This document shows, piece after piece, positions 1 through 6,422 of a DNA stretch of 11,346 nt. The notes beneath the pieces are model-generated. The model ran no database searches and had not been told where the DNA came from. It saw only the letters and a program-made list of their open reading frames with translations. The position numbers and the translations under genes are program-made. This DNA is from Flavobacteriaceae bacterium (GTDB lineage: Bacteria > Bacteroidota > Bacteroidia > Flavobacteriales > Flavobacteriaceae). Location of the stretch: contig DOIV01000020.1 of assembly GCA_003511845.1 (NCBI GenBank), positions 1-11,346 on the forward strand, given 5' to 3'. Within the stretch, counting starts at the first letter, position 1; each line of letters opens with the position of its first letter.

Positions 1-2168
1 CCAAAAACAATATTTCTTCCCATATTGGCTATATTTTCCTCTTTCAATACACTTAAATGATCGATGTAATTTGTATTTAATAGATTATTGACATTGATAA
101 AGAATTTAGTTTTTAACTTACCTATTGTAAAGTTACTACCAAGTCCAATGTCAATAAGAGAAAAGGCTTCACCTATATCTTCATGTTCGCTTATTTTTGA
201 TTGTTTAAAAGTGTTTCTATTATTGATAACGATATAATTGGAACTTAACTTATCAGTAAGTGTAAAGTCAAATTTTATATTGTTTTTATTGGTGAAACCA
301 GGAATTCTAGGTAAATCTTCACCCGTATTTATTTTCCCTCTCACATATTCGCCACTTGATTTTAAATGCAACCATGTATAATTTTCAGGATGAAAATGGA
401 ATCCGAATTCTCCACCATATAGTTTTGAATCATCTTGATTATAGGTATAAACATTAAAATTATTGATGACTTTACCACTAGGTTCTAAAAATATATAGTT
501 TTGGATGCTATTGTAAAATCCGTTAATAAAAAATTCAGTGGTAGTATTTGAATATTCAAGATTGGCATCTATTTGAAAGTTTTTTTCGTTATCTAGCTCA
601 TTATTTCCAAATTCAAACCGACCTTCATGAAAACCATTTGAAGTTAATTCTGATAAATTTGGAGCTCTAAAACCAAGAGCTAAATTTATACGCGACACAA
701 AATTCTTTGCCAAATCTGAACGTAAACCAATAGCACCAGAAAAATTATTTAAGTTTTTATCTAAGGCTTTAAAATAATTTGAATTGCCAAGTTTTCCATG
801 CGTTTCTGTATTTATATTTCTGTTGTCAAAGCGGATTCCTACTTGAAGCGTGTTGTTTTTAAAATCATAATTTGAAGTAGCAAAAACACCAAAATCAATA
901 GTAGTTGCATTGGGTAAAAATATATTTTCACTATTGTTTCTATTGGTTTGATACATACCTTGAGTACCAATAATTGTCTCAAAATCTCCAGTATTTATAA
1001 AATGAGTTTTAACATCGTAATTAAAGGTGTTTAAATCCATTTCAATCTTCTTTTTACCATTTTTAAATAGATTCCTATTGTGTTGGGTAAAACCAATATT
1101 TGTTTTTAATGTAAATGCTTTAAAATAGAAATTATTCTTTGCACTTATAATGTGGTTGTTAAGTTTTTGGTAAGTGTCTTCCATTTTTTTTGAAGTACTT
1201 TGCTTTCCAATCTCATGTGTTATTCCGTTATGAGATTGGTTGTAATTATAGCGGATATCCGTTTTGAATTTAGAATTATCATAGCCAAAGCCTGCTTTAA
1301 AATCTTTAGTATTAAACCTTGAATTACTAACACGAATTGCATCTCCGGTTTTATAATCAGATTGAGTGTTATACGAACCTCTTGCTAAAAATTGAAGTTT
1401 GTTTTTAGTTGTTTTAACTCCTAAACTATTGTTAAATCCAATAGTGTTGCTTTGAAATGTTGAAGATAAATTAGCACTCGTTTTATTGGTGTTTTCAAAT
1501 TTCTCTGGTACTAAATAGATAACGCCACCTAAGGCATCACTTCCGTAAAGTAAAGAAGCAGGACCTTTAATAATTTCTACATTTTCAATCCCATTTTCAT
1601 CAATACCCAAACCATGTTTTTCACCAAATTGCTGATTCTCATATCTGATGCCTTGAGTATAAACCAAAACCCGATTCCCACTCAAACCTCTAATAACGGG
1701 TTTCCCAATTCCACTACCTGTTGAAATGTTTGCAATACCAGGAATGGCAGACATTTTTTCGGTTAGGTTTGTAGCTCCAATACTATTGTTGGCTATTTTA
1801 ATACTTTCTACCTTCATAACATTATGACTTTGTAATTTGTTAAAAGGTGTTGAAAGCATCACTTCATCCATTTTAAATAAAGCTTCATTCAGTGTGAAAT
1901 CTTTGATGGTATTGCCTGTAATTTTTATTGAAGTTTCTATCGTATTATAACCCAAATAAGCAATTACAATATCAATTTTCCCTTTGGGTAGTTGTAAGCT
2001 ATATTGTCCGTCAAAGTCACTTACTGTACCTTTATGTATTTGCGGAAGGTAAATTTCAGCTCCAATAATTGGGGCGTTGTTTATGTCTGTTATTTTTCCT
2101 GATAATGTTTGTTGTGCAGCTGTAATTAAACTTAATCCTAGACATAGGATTGAAAACAAGTTTTTCAT
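1..2168 (-). CDS. TonB-dependent outer-membrane receptor, probable metal (zinc/copper) uptake; 3' end cut by window edge
   Basis: The reading frame is open from ATG at 2168 to the left edge, 722 residues. Residues 1-19 are a signal peptide (MKNLFSILCLGLSLITAAQ). Residues 21-95 form a carboxypeptidase-regulatory-like domain (LSGKITDINNAPIIGAEIYL). A TonB-box-like DEVMLST lies near 101. The plug spans about 115-222, with VIRGLSGNRVLVYTQGIRYE, the EKHGLGIDENGIENVEIIKG stretch and ASLLYGSDALGGVI. The rest is a 22-strand-type barrel. The final visible residues, MGRNIVF, resemble the penultimate barrel strand, so only about ten residues should be missing. HFHPENYTWLH at about 591-601 resembles a His-containing barrel segment I associate with ZnuD-like receptors. 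With the His/Cys-rich gene just upstream this suggests zinc or copper import; the substrate is inferred. It imports a ligand across the outer membrane using TonB/ExbBD energy. Confidence 0.93.
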   Translation of the reverse strand, partial: MKNLFSILCLGLSLITAAQQTLSGKITDINNAPIIGAEIYLPQIHKGTVSDFDGQYSLQLPKGKIDIVIAYLGYNTIETSIKITGNTIKDFTLNEALFKMDEVMLSTPFNKLQSHNVMKVESIKIANNSIGATNLTEKMSAIPGIANISTGSGIGKPVIRGLSGNRVLVYTQGIRYENQQFGEKHGLGIDENGIENVEIIKGPASLLYGSDALGGVIYLVPEKFENTNKTSANLSSTFQSNTIGFNNSLGVKTTKNKLQFLARGSYNTQSDYKTGDAIRVSNSRFNTKDFKAGFGYDNSKFKTDIRYNYNQSHNGITHEIGKQSTSKKMEDTYQKLNNHIISAKNNFYFKAFTLKTNIGFTQHNRNLFKNGKKKIEMDLNTFNYDVKTHFINTGDFETIIGTQGMYQTNRNNSENIFLPNATTIDFGVFATSNYDFKNNTLQVGIRFDNRNINTETHGKLGNSNYFKALDKNLNNFSGAIGLRSDLAKNFVSRINLALGFRAPNLSELTSNGFHEGRFEFGNNELDNEKNFQIDANLEYSNTTTEFFINGFYNSIQNYIFLEPSGKVINNFNVYTYNQDDSKLYGGEFGFHFHPENYTWLHLKSSGEYVRGKINTGEDLPRIPGFTNKNNIKFDFTLTDKLSSNYIVINNRNTFKQSKISEHEDIGEAFSLIDIGLGSNFTIGKLKTKFFINVNNLLNTNYIDHLSVLKEENIANMGRNIVF

Positions 2169-2203
2169 TTTTTAATATTTTATTGTTAAATAAATAGCAA
2201 TTT

Positions 2204-2223
2204 CTATCGATAGTTATCGATAA
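2204..2223. promoter_or_regulatory. Two tandem 10-bp palindromes upstream of the TonB receptor (candidate operator)
   Basis: CTATCGATAG (2204-2213) is followed directly by TTATCGATAA (2214-2223). Each is a perfect palindrome, and the shared TATCGATA cores sit exactly 10 bp (one helical turn) apart. They lie 36-55 bp before the receptor ATG, where a promoter is expected. GCAAT/ATTGC flanks the pair. A dimeric repressor such as a Fur/Zur-type metal regulator would fit, but no consensus is claimed. Confidence 0.4.
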
Positions 2224-2240
2224 TATTATTGCAAGTTTGT

Positions 2241-2264
2241 TTGAAATCAAGAAAATGATTTCAA
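2241..2264 (-). promoter_or_regulatory. 9-bp-stem hairpin between the His/Cys-rich gene and the receptor gene
   Basis: TTGAAATCA (2241-2249) and TGATTTCAA (2256-2264) are perfect inverted arms around AGAAAA. The hairpin starts about 10 nt after the stop codon of the upstream gene. No run of T follows on the minus strand, so it is not a standard intrinsic terminator. It may be an mRNA processing or stability element, or an operator. Confidence 0.35.
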
Positions 2265-2274
2265 GTTTTGGTAT

Positions 2275-2601
2275 TTAAACAATAAAATAAGGAGGAGCTC
2301 TTGAAGCTTTAAATTGAAGGTGTGAAGGGTACTTATTTTGATAATTATAAGTATAAATTTTCTTAAAAACCGCAAGTGTTTTTAACTCAAACTTAATAGA
2401 AAATTTAATAGCATTGTGCTCAATAATTTGATGATATGTACTGCAGTCTACTTCTTGTTGATGGAAGTGATGTTCATTTTCTGCTGTACAAACAGTATGC
2501 TCATGTCCTTCTATGGCATGCAAAGTTTGTACTGCAAACGGAAGTACAACAATAAAGCTAATTAGTATTGAAAAAAGGCTATGTACAATCTTATTTTTCA
2601 C
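2275..2601 (-). CDS. Small exported His/Cys-rich protein paired with a TonB receptor
   Basis: With the GTG at 2601 as start the product is 108 aa. Residues 1-27 are a hydrophobic signal or anchor (KNKIVHSLFSILISFIVVLP). A cluster of possible metal ligands follows: H28, H33, H35, C38, H44, H45, H47, C53, H57 and H62 (GHEHTVC, EHHFHQQEVDC). The C-terminus is ASRAPPYFIV. I recall similar ~100-aa proteins ending in a GPP- or APP-like motif next to flavobacterial TonB receptors; they have no assigned function. A TTG at 2616 would add five residues (MYICG) before the signal, which fits poorly. The gene is in line with the receptor, 106 bp upstream of it. The likely role is periplasmic binding or sensing of zinc or copper; this is inference. 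Confidence 0.75.
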   Translation of the reverse strand: MKNKIVHSLFSILISFIVVLPFAVQTLHAIEGHEHTVCTAENEHHFHQQEVDCSTYHQIIEHNAIKFSIKFELKTLAVFKKIYTYNYQNKYPSHLQFKASRAPPYFIV

Positions 2602-2605
2602 ACCA

Positions 2606-2613
2606 CAAATGTA
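2606..2613 (-). promoter_or_regulatory. -7 promoter box TACATTTG before the His/Cys-rich gene
   Basis: TACATTTG on the minus strand matches the Bacteroidota -7 consensus TAnnTTTG exactly. It ends 4 bp before the GTG at 2601, so the transcript would begin at or next to that codon and would be almost leaderless. No clear -33 TTG was found at the usual distance, which lowers confidence. Confidence 0.3.
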
Positions 2614-2645
2614 CAAAGAATTAGTCGTGTTTTGGGGAACATTTG

Positions 2646-2660
2646 TTAACTATAAGTTAA
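2646..2660. promoter_or_regulatory. Dyad TTAACT-ATA-AGTTAA, candidate operator
   Basis: Perfect 6-bp arms (TTAACT, AGTTAA) surround ATA in the 62-bp gap between the DUF808 gene and the His/Cys-rich gene. It lies about 33 bp upstream of the candidate -7 box. It could be an operator, but AT-rich dyads of this length also arise by chance. Confidence 0.25.
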
Positions 2661-2663
2661 TAT

Positions 2664-3536
2664 TTACACTTTTTTAGATTTCCATAATTTTTTACCTACA
2701 TTCACTATCAATAAAGCGATGAAACCAACTAACAAACCAACAATAAAATCTTTAATTGTTGAAGGTAAGAAGTCCGCAAAATGGTGTAAAAAATCAATAT
2801 TATGGACAAATATTCCTCCAGCAACAAGTAATAATGCGATGGTACCAATAACAGCTAAACTTTTAATTACTTTAGGCAGGGCGTTAACTAGAAAAGTGCC
2901 TATAAAATTACGAACACCCTTTCCGTTACTTTTTTTAATAAGTTTGAGACCTAAATCATCCATCCTTACTATTAGAGCCACAATACCATAAACGCCTACG
3001 GTCGCTATAATAGCAACGAAAGACACGACCATAATTTGTGTTGCAATAGGCTTGTCAAGTACAGTACCCAATGCAATAATTACAATTTCTACCGATAAAA
3101 TAAAATCTGTAATTATAGCAGATTTAACTTTACCTTTTTCTAAGGCTAATATTTCATCTTCAGTAAGTGCATCTTTTTTATCATCTACGTCTGCATGTTC
3201 ATGCGGTACAAAATATTCGTATATTTTTTCAGCACCTTCATAAGCTAAATAAACACCACCGAGTACTAAAGCTAATTTTACAGCCCAAGGTAAATAATTA
3301 CTTAAAAGAAAAGCAATAGGAAGAATTATTAGTTTATTGATGAATGACCCTTTTGTTATTGCCCATAACACGGGTATTTCACGAGAGGAAACAAAACCTG
3401 ATGCCTTTTCAGCATTCACAGCCAAATCATCACCTAAAATACCAGCTGTTTTTTTTGTGGCTATTTTACCCATTACAGCCACATCATCCATCAATACTGC
3501 GATATCATCTAATAATGCAAAAAAACCTCCAGTCAT
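2664..3536 (-). CDS. DUF808 family inner-membrane protein (E. coli YedI-like)
   Basis: The product has 290 residues, the usual length for DUF808. The start MTGGFFALLDDIAVLMDDVA, then GKIATKKTAGILGDDLAVNA and VLWAITKGSFINKLIILP, are the family's characteristic N-terminus. Hydrophobic segments lie at about 67-99 (probably two helices), 140-160, 166-190, 222-246 and 261-281. A charged, His-containing loop (PHEHADVDDKKDALTEDEIL) sits at 111-130. The E. coli member is an inner-membrane protein of unknown function; transport has been guessed at but is not established. It lies 47 bp after the lipoprotein gene on the same strand and could be cotranscribed or have its own promoter in the AT-rich gap. 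Family assignment is from memory of the conserved motifs. Confidence 0.88.
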   Translation of the reverse strand: MTGGFFALLDDIAVLMDDVAVMGKIATKKTAGILGDDLAVNAEKASGFVSSREIPVLWAITKGSFINKLIILPIAFLLSNYLPWAVKLALVLGGVYLAYEGAEKIYEYFVPHEHADVDDKKDALTEDEILALEKGKVKSAIITDFILSVEIVIIALGTVLDKPIATQIMVVSFVAIIATVGVYGIVALIVRMDDLGLKLIKKSNGKGVRNFIGTFLVNALPKVIKSLAVIGTIALLLVAGGIFVHNIDFLHHFADFLPSTIKDFIVGLLVGFIALLIVNVGKKLWKSKKV

Positions 3537-3583
3537 TTTGTTTATATATAATTATATTATTCCGTTTCCTTTTGAGTAAGGAG

Positions 3584-3943
3584 TTACTGCCTTACAGCCC
3601 TTCCTTTTTGTTTAAAATTAGAACCTTTATAAGACGCCTTAAAAGTATATGAATTATTTGTGAATCCTGTTATTTTTACATGAAAAGGTGTGCTGTCTAA
3701 TACAGTTTTAGGATTTGTTTTAGTTAAAACATACTCAAAATTTGACTTCCATTCAATAGCAAAAGTATCTTTACGATTTTTGTAAGTTTCTATTTGGATG
3801 GAGTCATCCCTCACCGCAATAGAACTGACATCAGAATCTTCTAAAAAAGTTTTAAAAGTACCCGTTTTAAATTGACTGATGTCTCCTGTGTTTTTTTTAC
3901 AGGAGGTTATAATTAGAATTAATATTATAACGATATACTTCAT
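3584..3943 (-). CDS. Small lipoprotein coupled to purB
   Basis: The product is 119 aa. A short hydrophobic signal (MKYIVIILILI) ends in the lipobox ITSC, with C15 as the lipidated residue, so the mature protein should be membrane-anchored on the outer side. The mature part is a compact soluble domain rich in beta-prone stretches (FKTGTFKTFL, DSIQIETYKNRKDTFAIEW, FHVKITGFTNNSYTFKASYK). Its ATG overlaps the purB stop codon in TAATG, so translation is probably coupled to purB. I recall flavobacterial proteins with the FKTGTF opening and NSYTF motif carrying a database label of DNA topoisomerase IV; nothing here (no size, no catalytic Tyr region) supports that label. Function is unknown. Confidence 0.82.
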   Translation of the reverse strand: MKYIVIILILIITSCKKNTGDISQFKTGTFKTFLEDSDVSSIAVRDDSIQIETYKNRKDTFAIEWKSNFEYVLTKTNPKTVLDSTPFHVKITGFTNNSYTFKASYKGSNFKQKGRAVRQ

Positions 3944-5286
3944 TAAATACCTGTGTAATTACTTGGTGTAATTGCTTTTAATTCTGTTTTAATAGAAGCG
4001 TCAACTTCTAGACTATCAATAAAATCAGCCATAGTTTTCTGATTGATTACTGTATTTGTTCTGGTCAATCCTTTTAAGGCTTCATATGGGTTAGGATAAT
4101 TTTCTCTACGTAAAATGGTTTGAATGGCTTCTGCAACAACGGCCCAATTGTCTTCTAAATCTTCAGCAAATTTTTCTTTGTTTAATAGTAATTTATTCAA
4201 TCCTTTCAAAGTAGAAGTGAAGGCAATGATTGTATGTGCCAGTGGTACGCCAACATTTCTTAAAACAGTAGAATCTGTCAAATCACGTTGTAATCTTGAA
4301 ATAGGAAGTTTTGCAGATAGATGTTCAAAAATAGCATTTGCCAATCCTAAATTACCTTCAGAATTTTCAAAATCTATCGGATTTACTTTATGAGGCATTG
4401 CAGATGAACCAACTTCCCCTTTTTTAATTTTTTGTTTGAAATAATTCATAGATACATAGGTCCAAATATCTCTATCAAAATCAATAATGATTGTATTGAT
4501 ACGCTTTAAAGCATCAAAAATACCAGCCAAATGATCATAATGTTCAATTTGTGTAGTAGGGAAGGAGTGGTGTAAACCCAAAATTTTCTCTACGAAATTT
4601 TTCCCAAATTCTTTCCAGTCAATAGCAGGATAAGCTACTTTGTGAGCATTGAAATTACCTGTTGCTCCTCCAAATTTTGCAGCATAAGGTATGTTTTGTA
4701 ATTGTTTTACTTGTTGTTCAATTCGTTCTACAAAAACAAAAATTTCTTTACCTAATCTTGTTGGAGACGCAGGTTGTCCGTGTGTTCTGGCTAACATTGA
4801 AATGTCAGCCCATTCATTTGATAAAGCTCTTAATTTTTCAATGAGTTTTGCCAATTCTGGGTAATAAACAGTGTCAAAGGCATCGTTGATAGACAGAGGA
4901 ACAGCGGTATTATTAATATCTTGAGAAGTCAGTCCGAAATGAATAAATTCTTTAAAATCTTGTAAAGCTAAATCATCAAATTTTTCTTTGATAAAATATT
5001 CAACAGCTTTTACATCATGATTGGTGATTTTCTCAATATCTTTTATCTGTTGAGCGTCTTTTGTAGAAAACGAAGTGTAAATTTCTCGCAGCTTTCCAAA
5101 CAAACTCTGGTCAAAAGATTTAAGTTGTGGTAATGGAAGTTCGCATAAAGCAATAAAATACTCAATTTCTACTTTTACACGATAATTGATTAGAGCTTCT
5201 TCTGAGAAAAATGGAGCTAAAGCTAAAGTTTTATTTCTGTATCTACCATCAATAGGTGAGATAGCATTTAATTCGTTTAAATTCAT
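3943..5286 (-). CDS. purB: Adenylosuccinate lyase
   Basis: PurB (447 aa, close to the E. coli enzyme length) cleaves SAICAR to AICAR and adenylosuccinate to AMP, releasing fumarate, in the cytoplasm. The opening LNAISPIDGRYRNKT is typical. Conserved regions of the aspartase/fumarase fold are visible: FGLTSQDINNTAVPLS (118-132), ARTHGQPASPTRLGKE (166-181, with the catalytic His169) and the signature GSSAMPHKVNPIDFENSEGN (293-312, with the catalytic-loop Ser and substrate-contacting His299, Lys300 and Asn302). All key residues are present. The start at 5286 gives the expected N-terminus. A perfect 16-bp palindrome lies 3 nt before the ATG. The downstream lipoprotein gene overlaps the stop by one base, and the HEAT-like gene lies 87 bp upstream on the same strand. 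Confidence 0.97.
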   Translation of the reverse strand: MNLNELNAISPIDGRYRNKTLALAPFFSEEALINYRVKVEIEYFIALCELPLPQLKSFDQSLFGKLREIYTSFSTKDAQQIKDIEKITNHDVKAVEYFIKEKFDDLALQDFKEFIHFGLTSQDINNTAVPLSINDAFDTVYYPELAKLIEKLRALSNEWADISMLARTHGQPASPTRLGKEIFVFVERIEQQVKQLQNIPYAAKFGGATGNFNAHKVAYPAIDWKEFGKNFVEKILGLHHSFPTTQIEHYDHLAGIFDALKRINTIIIDFDRDIWTYVSMNYFKQKIKKGEVGSSAMPHKVNPIDFENSEGNLGLANAIFEHLSAKLPISRLQRDLTDSTVLRNVGVPLAHTIIAFTSTLKGLNKLLLNKEKFAEDLEDNWAVVAEAIQTILRRENYPNPYEALKGLTRTNTVINQKTMADFIDSLEVDASIKTELKAITPSNYTGI

Positions 5287-5288
5287 TT

Positions 5289-5304
5289 AGTCTAAAATTA
5301 GACT
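5289..5304 (-). promoter_or_regulatory. Palindrome AGTCTAA-AA-TTAGACT abutting the purB start codon
   Basis: Perfect 7-bp arms surround AA on the plus strand and end 2 bp before the ATG triplet. In RNA it would pair over the region where a ribosome binds, with only a 2-nt loop if all pairs form. As DNA it is a good dimer-binding site. It is the only strong dyad in the 87-bp gap. Regulation of purB by it is inferred. Confidence 0.4.
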
Positions 5305-5373
5305 GTAAAAATAAACGAAAACTAACGAACAGAAAAGAGATTGTGCTATTTTGTGAAATATTAGTTGGCTTTA

Positions 5374-5952
5374 CTAAGCCATACTCGTTTTAGAAATCAA
5401 TTCCAATACTTTATTGGCTTTAGAAATATAATTTGCACTTTGATCTGCTGTGTTTTTTTCTAAAATTAACCGAATTTCATAATGAATCCAACTAATTTTT
5501 TTTCCAATATGATATAAAGCATCCATAGATTGTGTTTTTATTGAAGCTTTATGGTCTTTCATTAACCAATCGAAACAAGTTTCAATAATTTCAGACAATT
5601 GTTCATGAGTCATAATTAATTGAATTGCTGAATCGAATTTTGAAGTATATTCTTGAGCGATTAAATTACATATTTTAGCAGCTGATCTTATTGCATTTTC
5701 ATTTTTAAGTGAAGCAATATTCTTAGTAAAGTAAGATAGATTGTAAGCAATCCAATCTAGACGTTGTTCAACGACTAATTCTAAAGTATAGATGGCTTTT
5801 AGAGAAATTTCGTTATCATAATCAAAAGCAATTTCTACAAGAGATTCAAATGAAGATTGATCTGTAAGAATTAATTTTGAAAGTTTTTTTACACTTTCTC
5901 TATTGATAATAGGAATAACATTCAATTCTTTTATTAAAGAATATTTGTTCAT
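5374..5952 (-). CDS. HEAT-like helical repeat protein next to purB
   Basis: The product is 192 aa from the ATG at 5952 (MNKYSLIKEL), which follows an A-rich GTAAAAAAC and matches the N-terminus I recall for relatives. An ATG at 5970 would add six residues (MNAVKN). There is no signal peptide. The protein is predicted to be almost all helical, with paired amphipathic helices that look like HEAT/ARM repeats: FESLVEIAFDYDNEISLKAI, YTLELVVEQRLDWIAYNL, AAKICNLIAQEY, IIETCFDWLMKDHKASIKTQ, SMDALYHIGKKISWIHYEIR. I recall relatives beside purB in flavobacteria carrying the label adenylosuccinate lyase; the sequence has none of the lyase motifs, so that label would be carried over from the neighbour. 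Likely a cytoplasmic scaffold or partner protein; function unknown. Confidence 0.85.
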   Translation of the reverse strand: MNKYSLIKELNVIPIINRESVKKLSKLILTDQSSFESLVEIAFDYDNEISLKAIYTLELVVEQRLDWIAYNLSYFTKNIASLKNENAIRSAAKICNLIAQEYTSKFDSAIQLIMTHEQLSEIIETCFDWLMKDHKASIKTQSMDALYHIGKKISWIHYEIRLILEKNTADQSANYISKANKVLELISKTSMA

Positions 5953-5974
5953 GTTTTTTACTGCATTCATAAGG

Positions 5975-6109
5975 CTACTTCATTTCAGAATTGGTAATTA
6001 AATCTTTTACTTTTGCATCTATTCCTGATGTATGTAAACTAAAAAAAAACATAAATATTATATATGGAAAGTATATTTTTTTATAAGATGCTCTAATAAA
6101 ATAGTTATT
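5975..6109 (-). pseudogene. 3' remnant of an unidentified membrane-protein gene, cut at the MITE border
   Basis: An uninterrupted minus-strand frame ends at TAG (5975-5977), 5 bp before the upstream ATG option (5970) of the HEAT-like gene. It reads NNYFIRASYKKIYFPYIIF, then MFFFSLHTSGIDAKVKDLI, then TNSEMK. A hydrophobic segment followed by a charged tail looks like the C-terminus of a membrane protein, and the tight spacing to the next gene looks like an operon. No start or remaining coding part is found across the inverted-repeat element that begins at about 6111. The frame stays open inside the element to a TAA near 6160 but the sequence there belongs to the element. A 25-aa ORF from the ATG at 6052 is an alternative. 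The parent gene was not recognised. Confidence 0.4.
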
Positions 6110-6110
6110 A

Positions 6111-6321
6111 TACCAATTTAAATATTTGATGTCGTAAAATAAAATAGCTATTATTTTTTACAAGGTTGAGACAAAATATTTTAGCATAGCTATAGTTACG
6201 GTACAATATTTTAACAATAAGATTGTGAAAAAGAACTTCGAAGAACATCATGAACTCCTTTTAAAAAATAAAAATGAAGTGAGTAAACAATTTTATGCGA
6301 CATTATATGTTTAAATTGGTA
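6111..6321. mobile_element. MITE-like element with 22-bp terminal inverted repeats and TA flanks
   Basis: The 22 bases at 6113-6134 (starting CCAATTTAAA, ending GATGTCG) match the reverse complement of 6298-6319 at 19 of 22 positions. Outside both ends is TA, as expected for IS630/mariner-type target duplication; ATTA just outside (6107-6110, 6321-6324) is an alternative duplication. At about 210 bp it cannot encode a transposase. One plus-strand frame is open from 6139 to 6314 and reads protein-like (KIAIIFYKVETKYF, then KKNFEEHHELLLKNK and EVSKQFYATLYV) but has no ATG. It lies in the gap between two divergent gene blocks. Confidence 0.6.
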
Positions 6322-6422
6322 TTACTACTATAATTTATTACAGTTTTTAACGTTTTAAAGTCACGTTAAATAATTTTTGGAATATTATTTGTAACGTAAT
6401 AACTATTAACTTTTATATAATT
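6322..6422 (+). promoter_or_regulatory. Upstream region of the MORN-repeat gene
   Basis: This non-coding stretch of about 100 bp must hold the promoter of the gene starting at 6423. AACGT or its complement occurs three times (around 6349, 6364 and 6393). TATTATTTG at about 6384-6392 is one base longer than a TAnnTTTG -7 box. No clear -33 element is visible. All stop-rich in six frames. Confidence 0.25.

Noticed and set aside
2056..2250. Minus-strand 64-codon ORF over the receptor start
   Set aside because: It overlaps the receptor signal peptide in another frame; the receptor frame is clearly the coding one.
2719..2991. Plus-strand ORF of 90 codons opposite the DUF808 gene
   Set aside because: It is a shadow of the strongly supported minus-strand membrane protein, with Lys/Pro/Thr-rich composition typical of antisense reading.
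3576..3595. Hairpin GTAAGG/CCTTAC over the lipoprotein stop codon as a terminator
   Set aside because: The stem is only 6 bp, overlaps the stop codon and has no T run on the minus strand.
3337..3652. Two overlapping plus-strand ORFs (80 and 102 codons) across the DUF808 start and lipoprotein end
   Set aside because: Both lie opposite real genes and show no domain, signal or sensible start context.
3584..3943. DNA topoisomerase IV label for the small lipoprotein
   Set aside because: The product is a 119-aa lipoprotein with no topoisomerase motif; the label would be a propagated error.
6225..6314. 29-aa ORF from GTG inside the MITE-like element as an independent gene
   Set aside because: No ATG, no clear ribosome-binding context, and it ends inside the right terminal repeat; kept only as an observation on the element.
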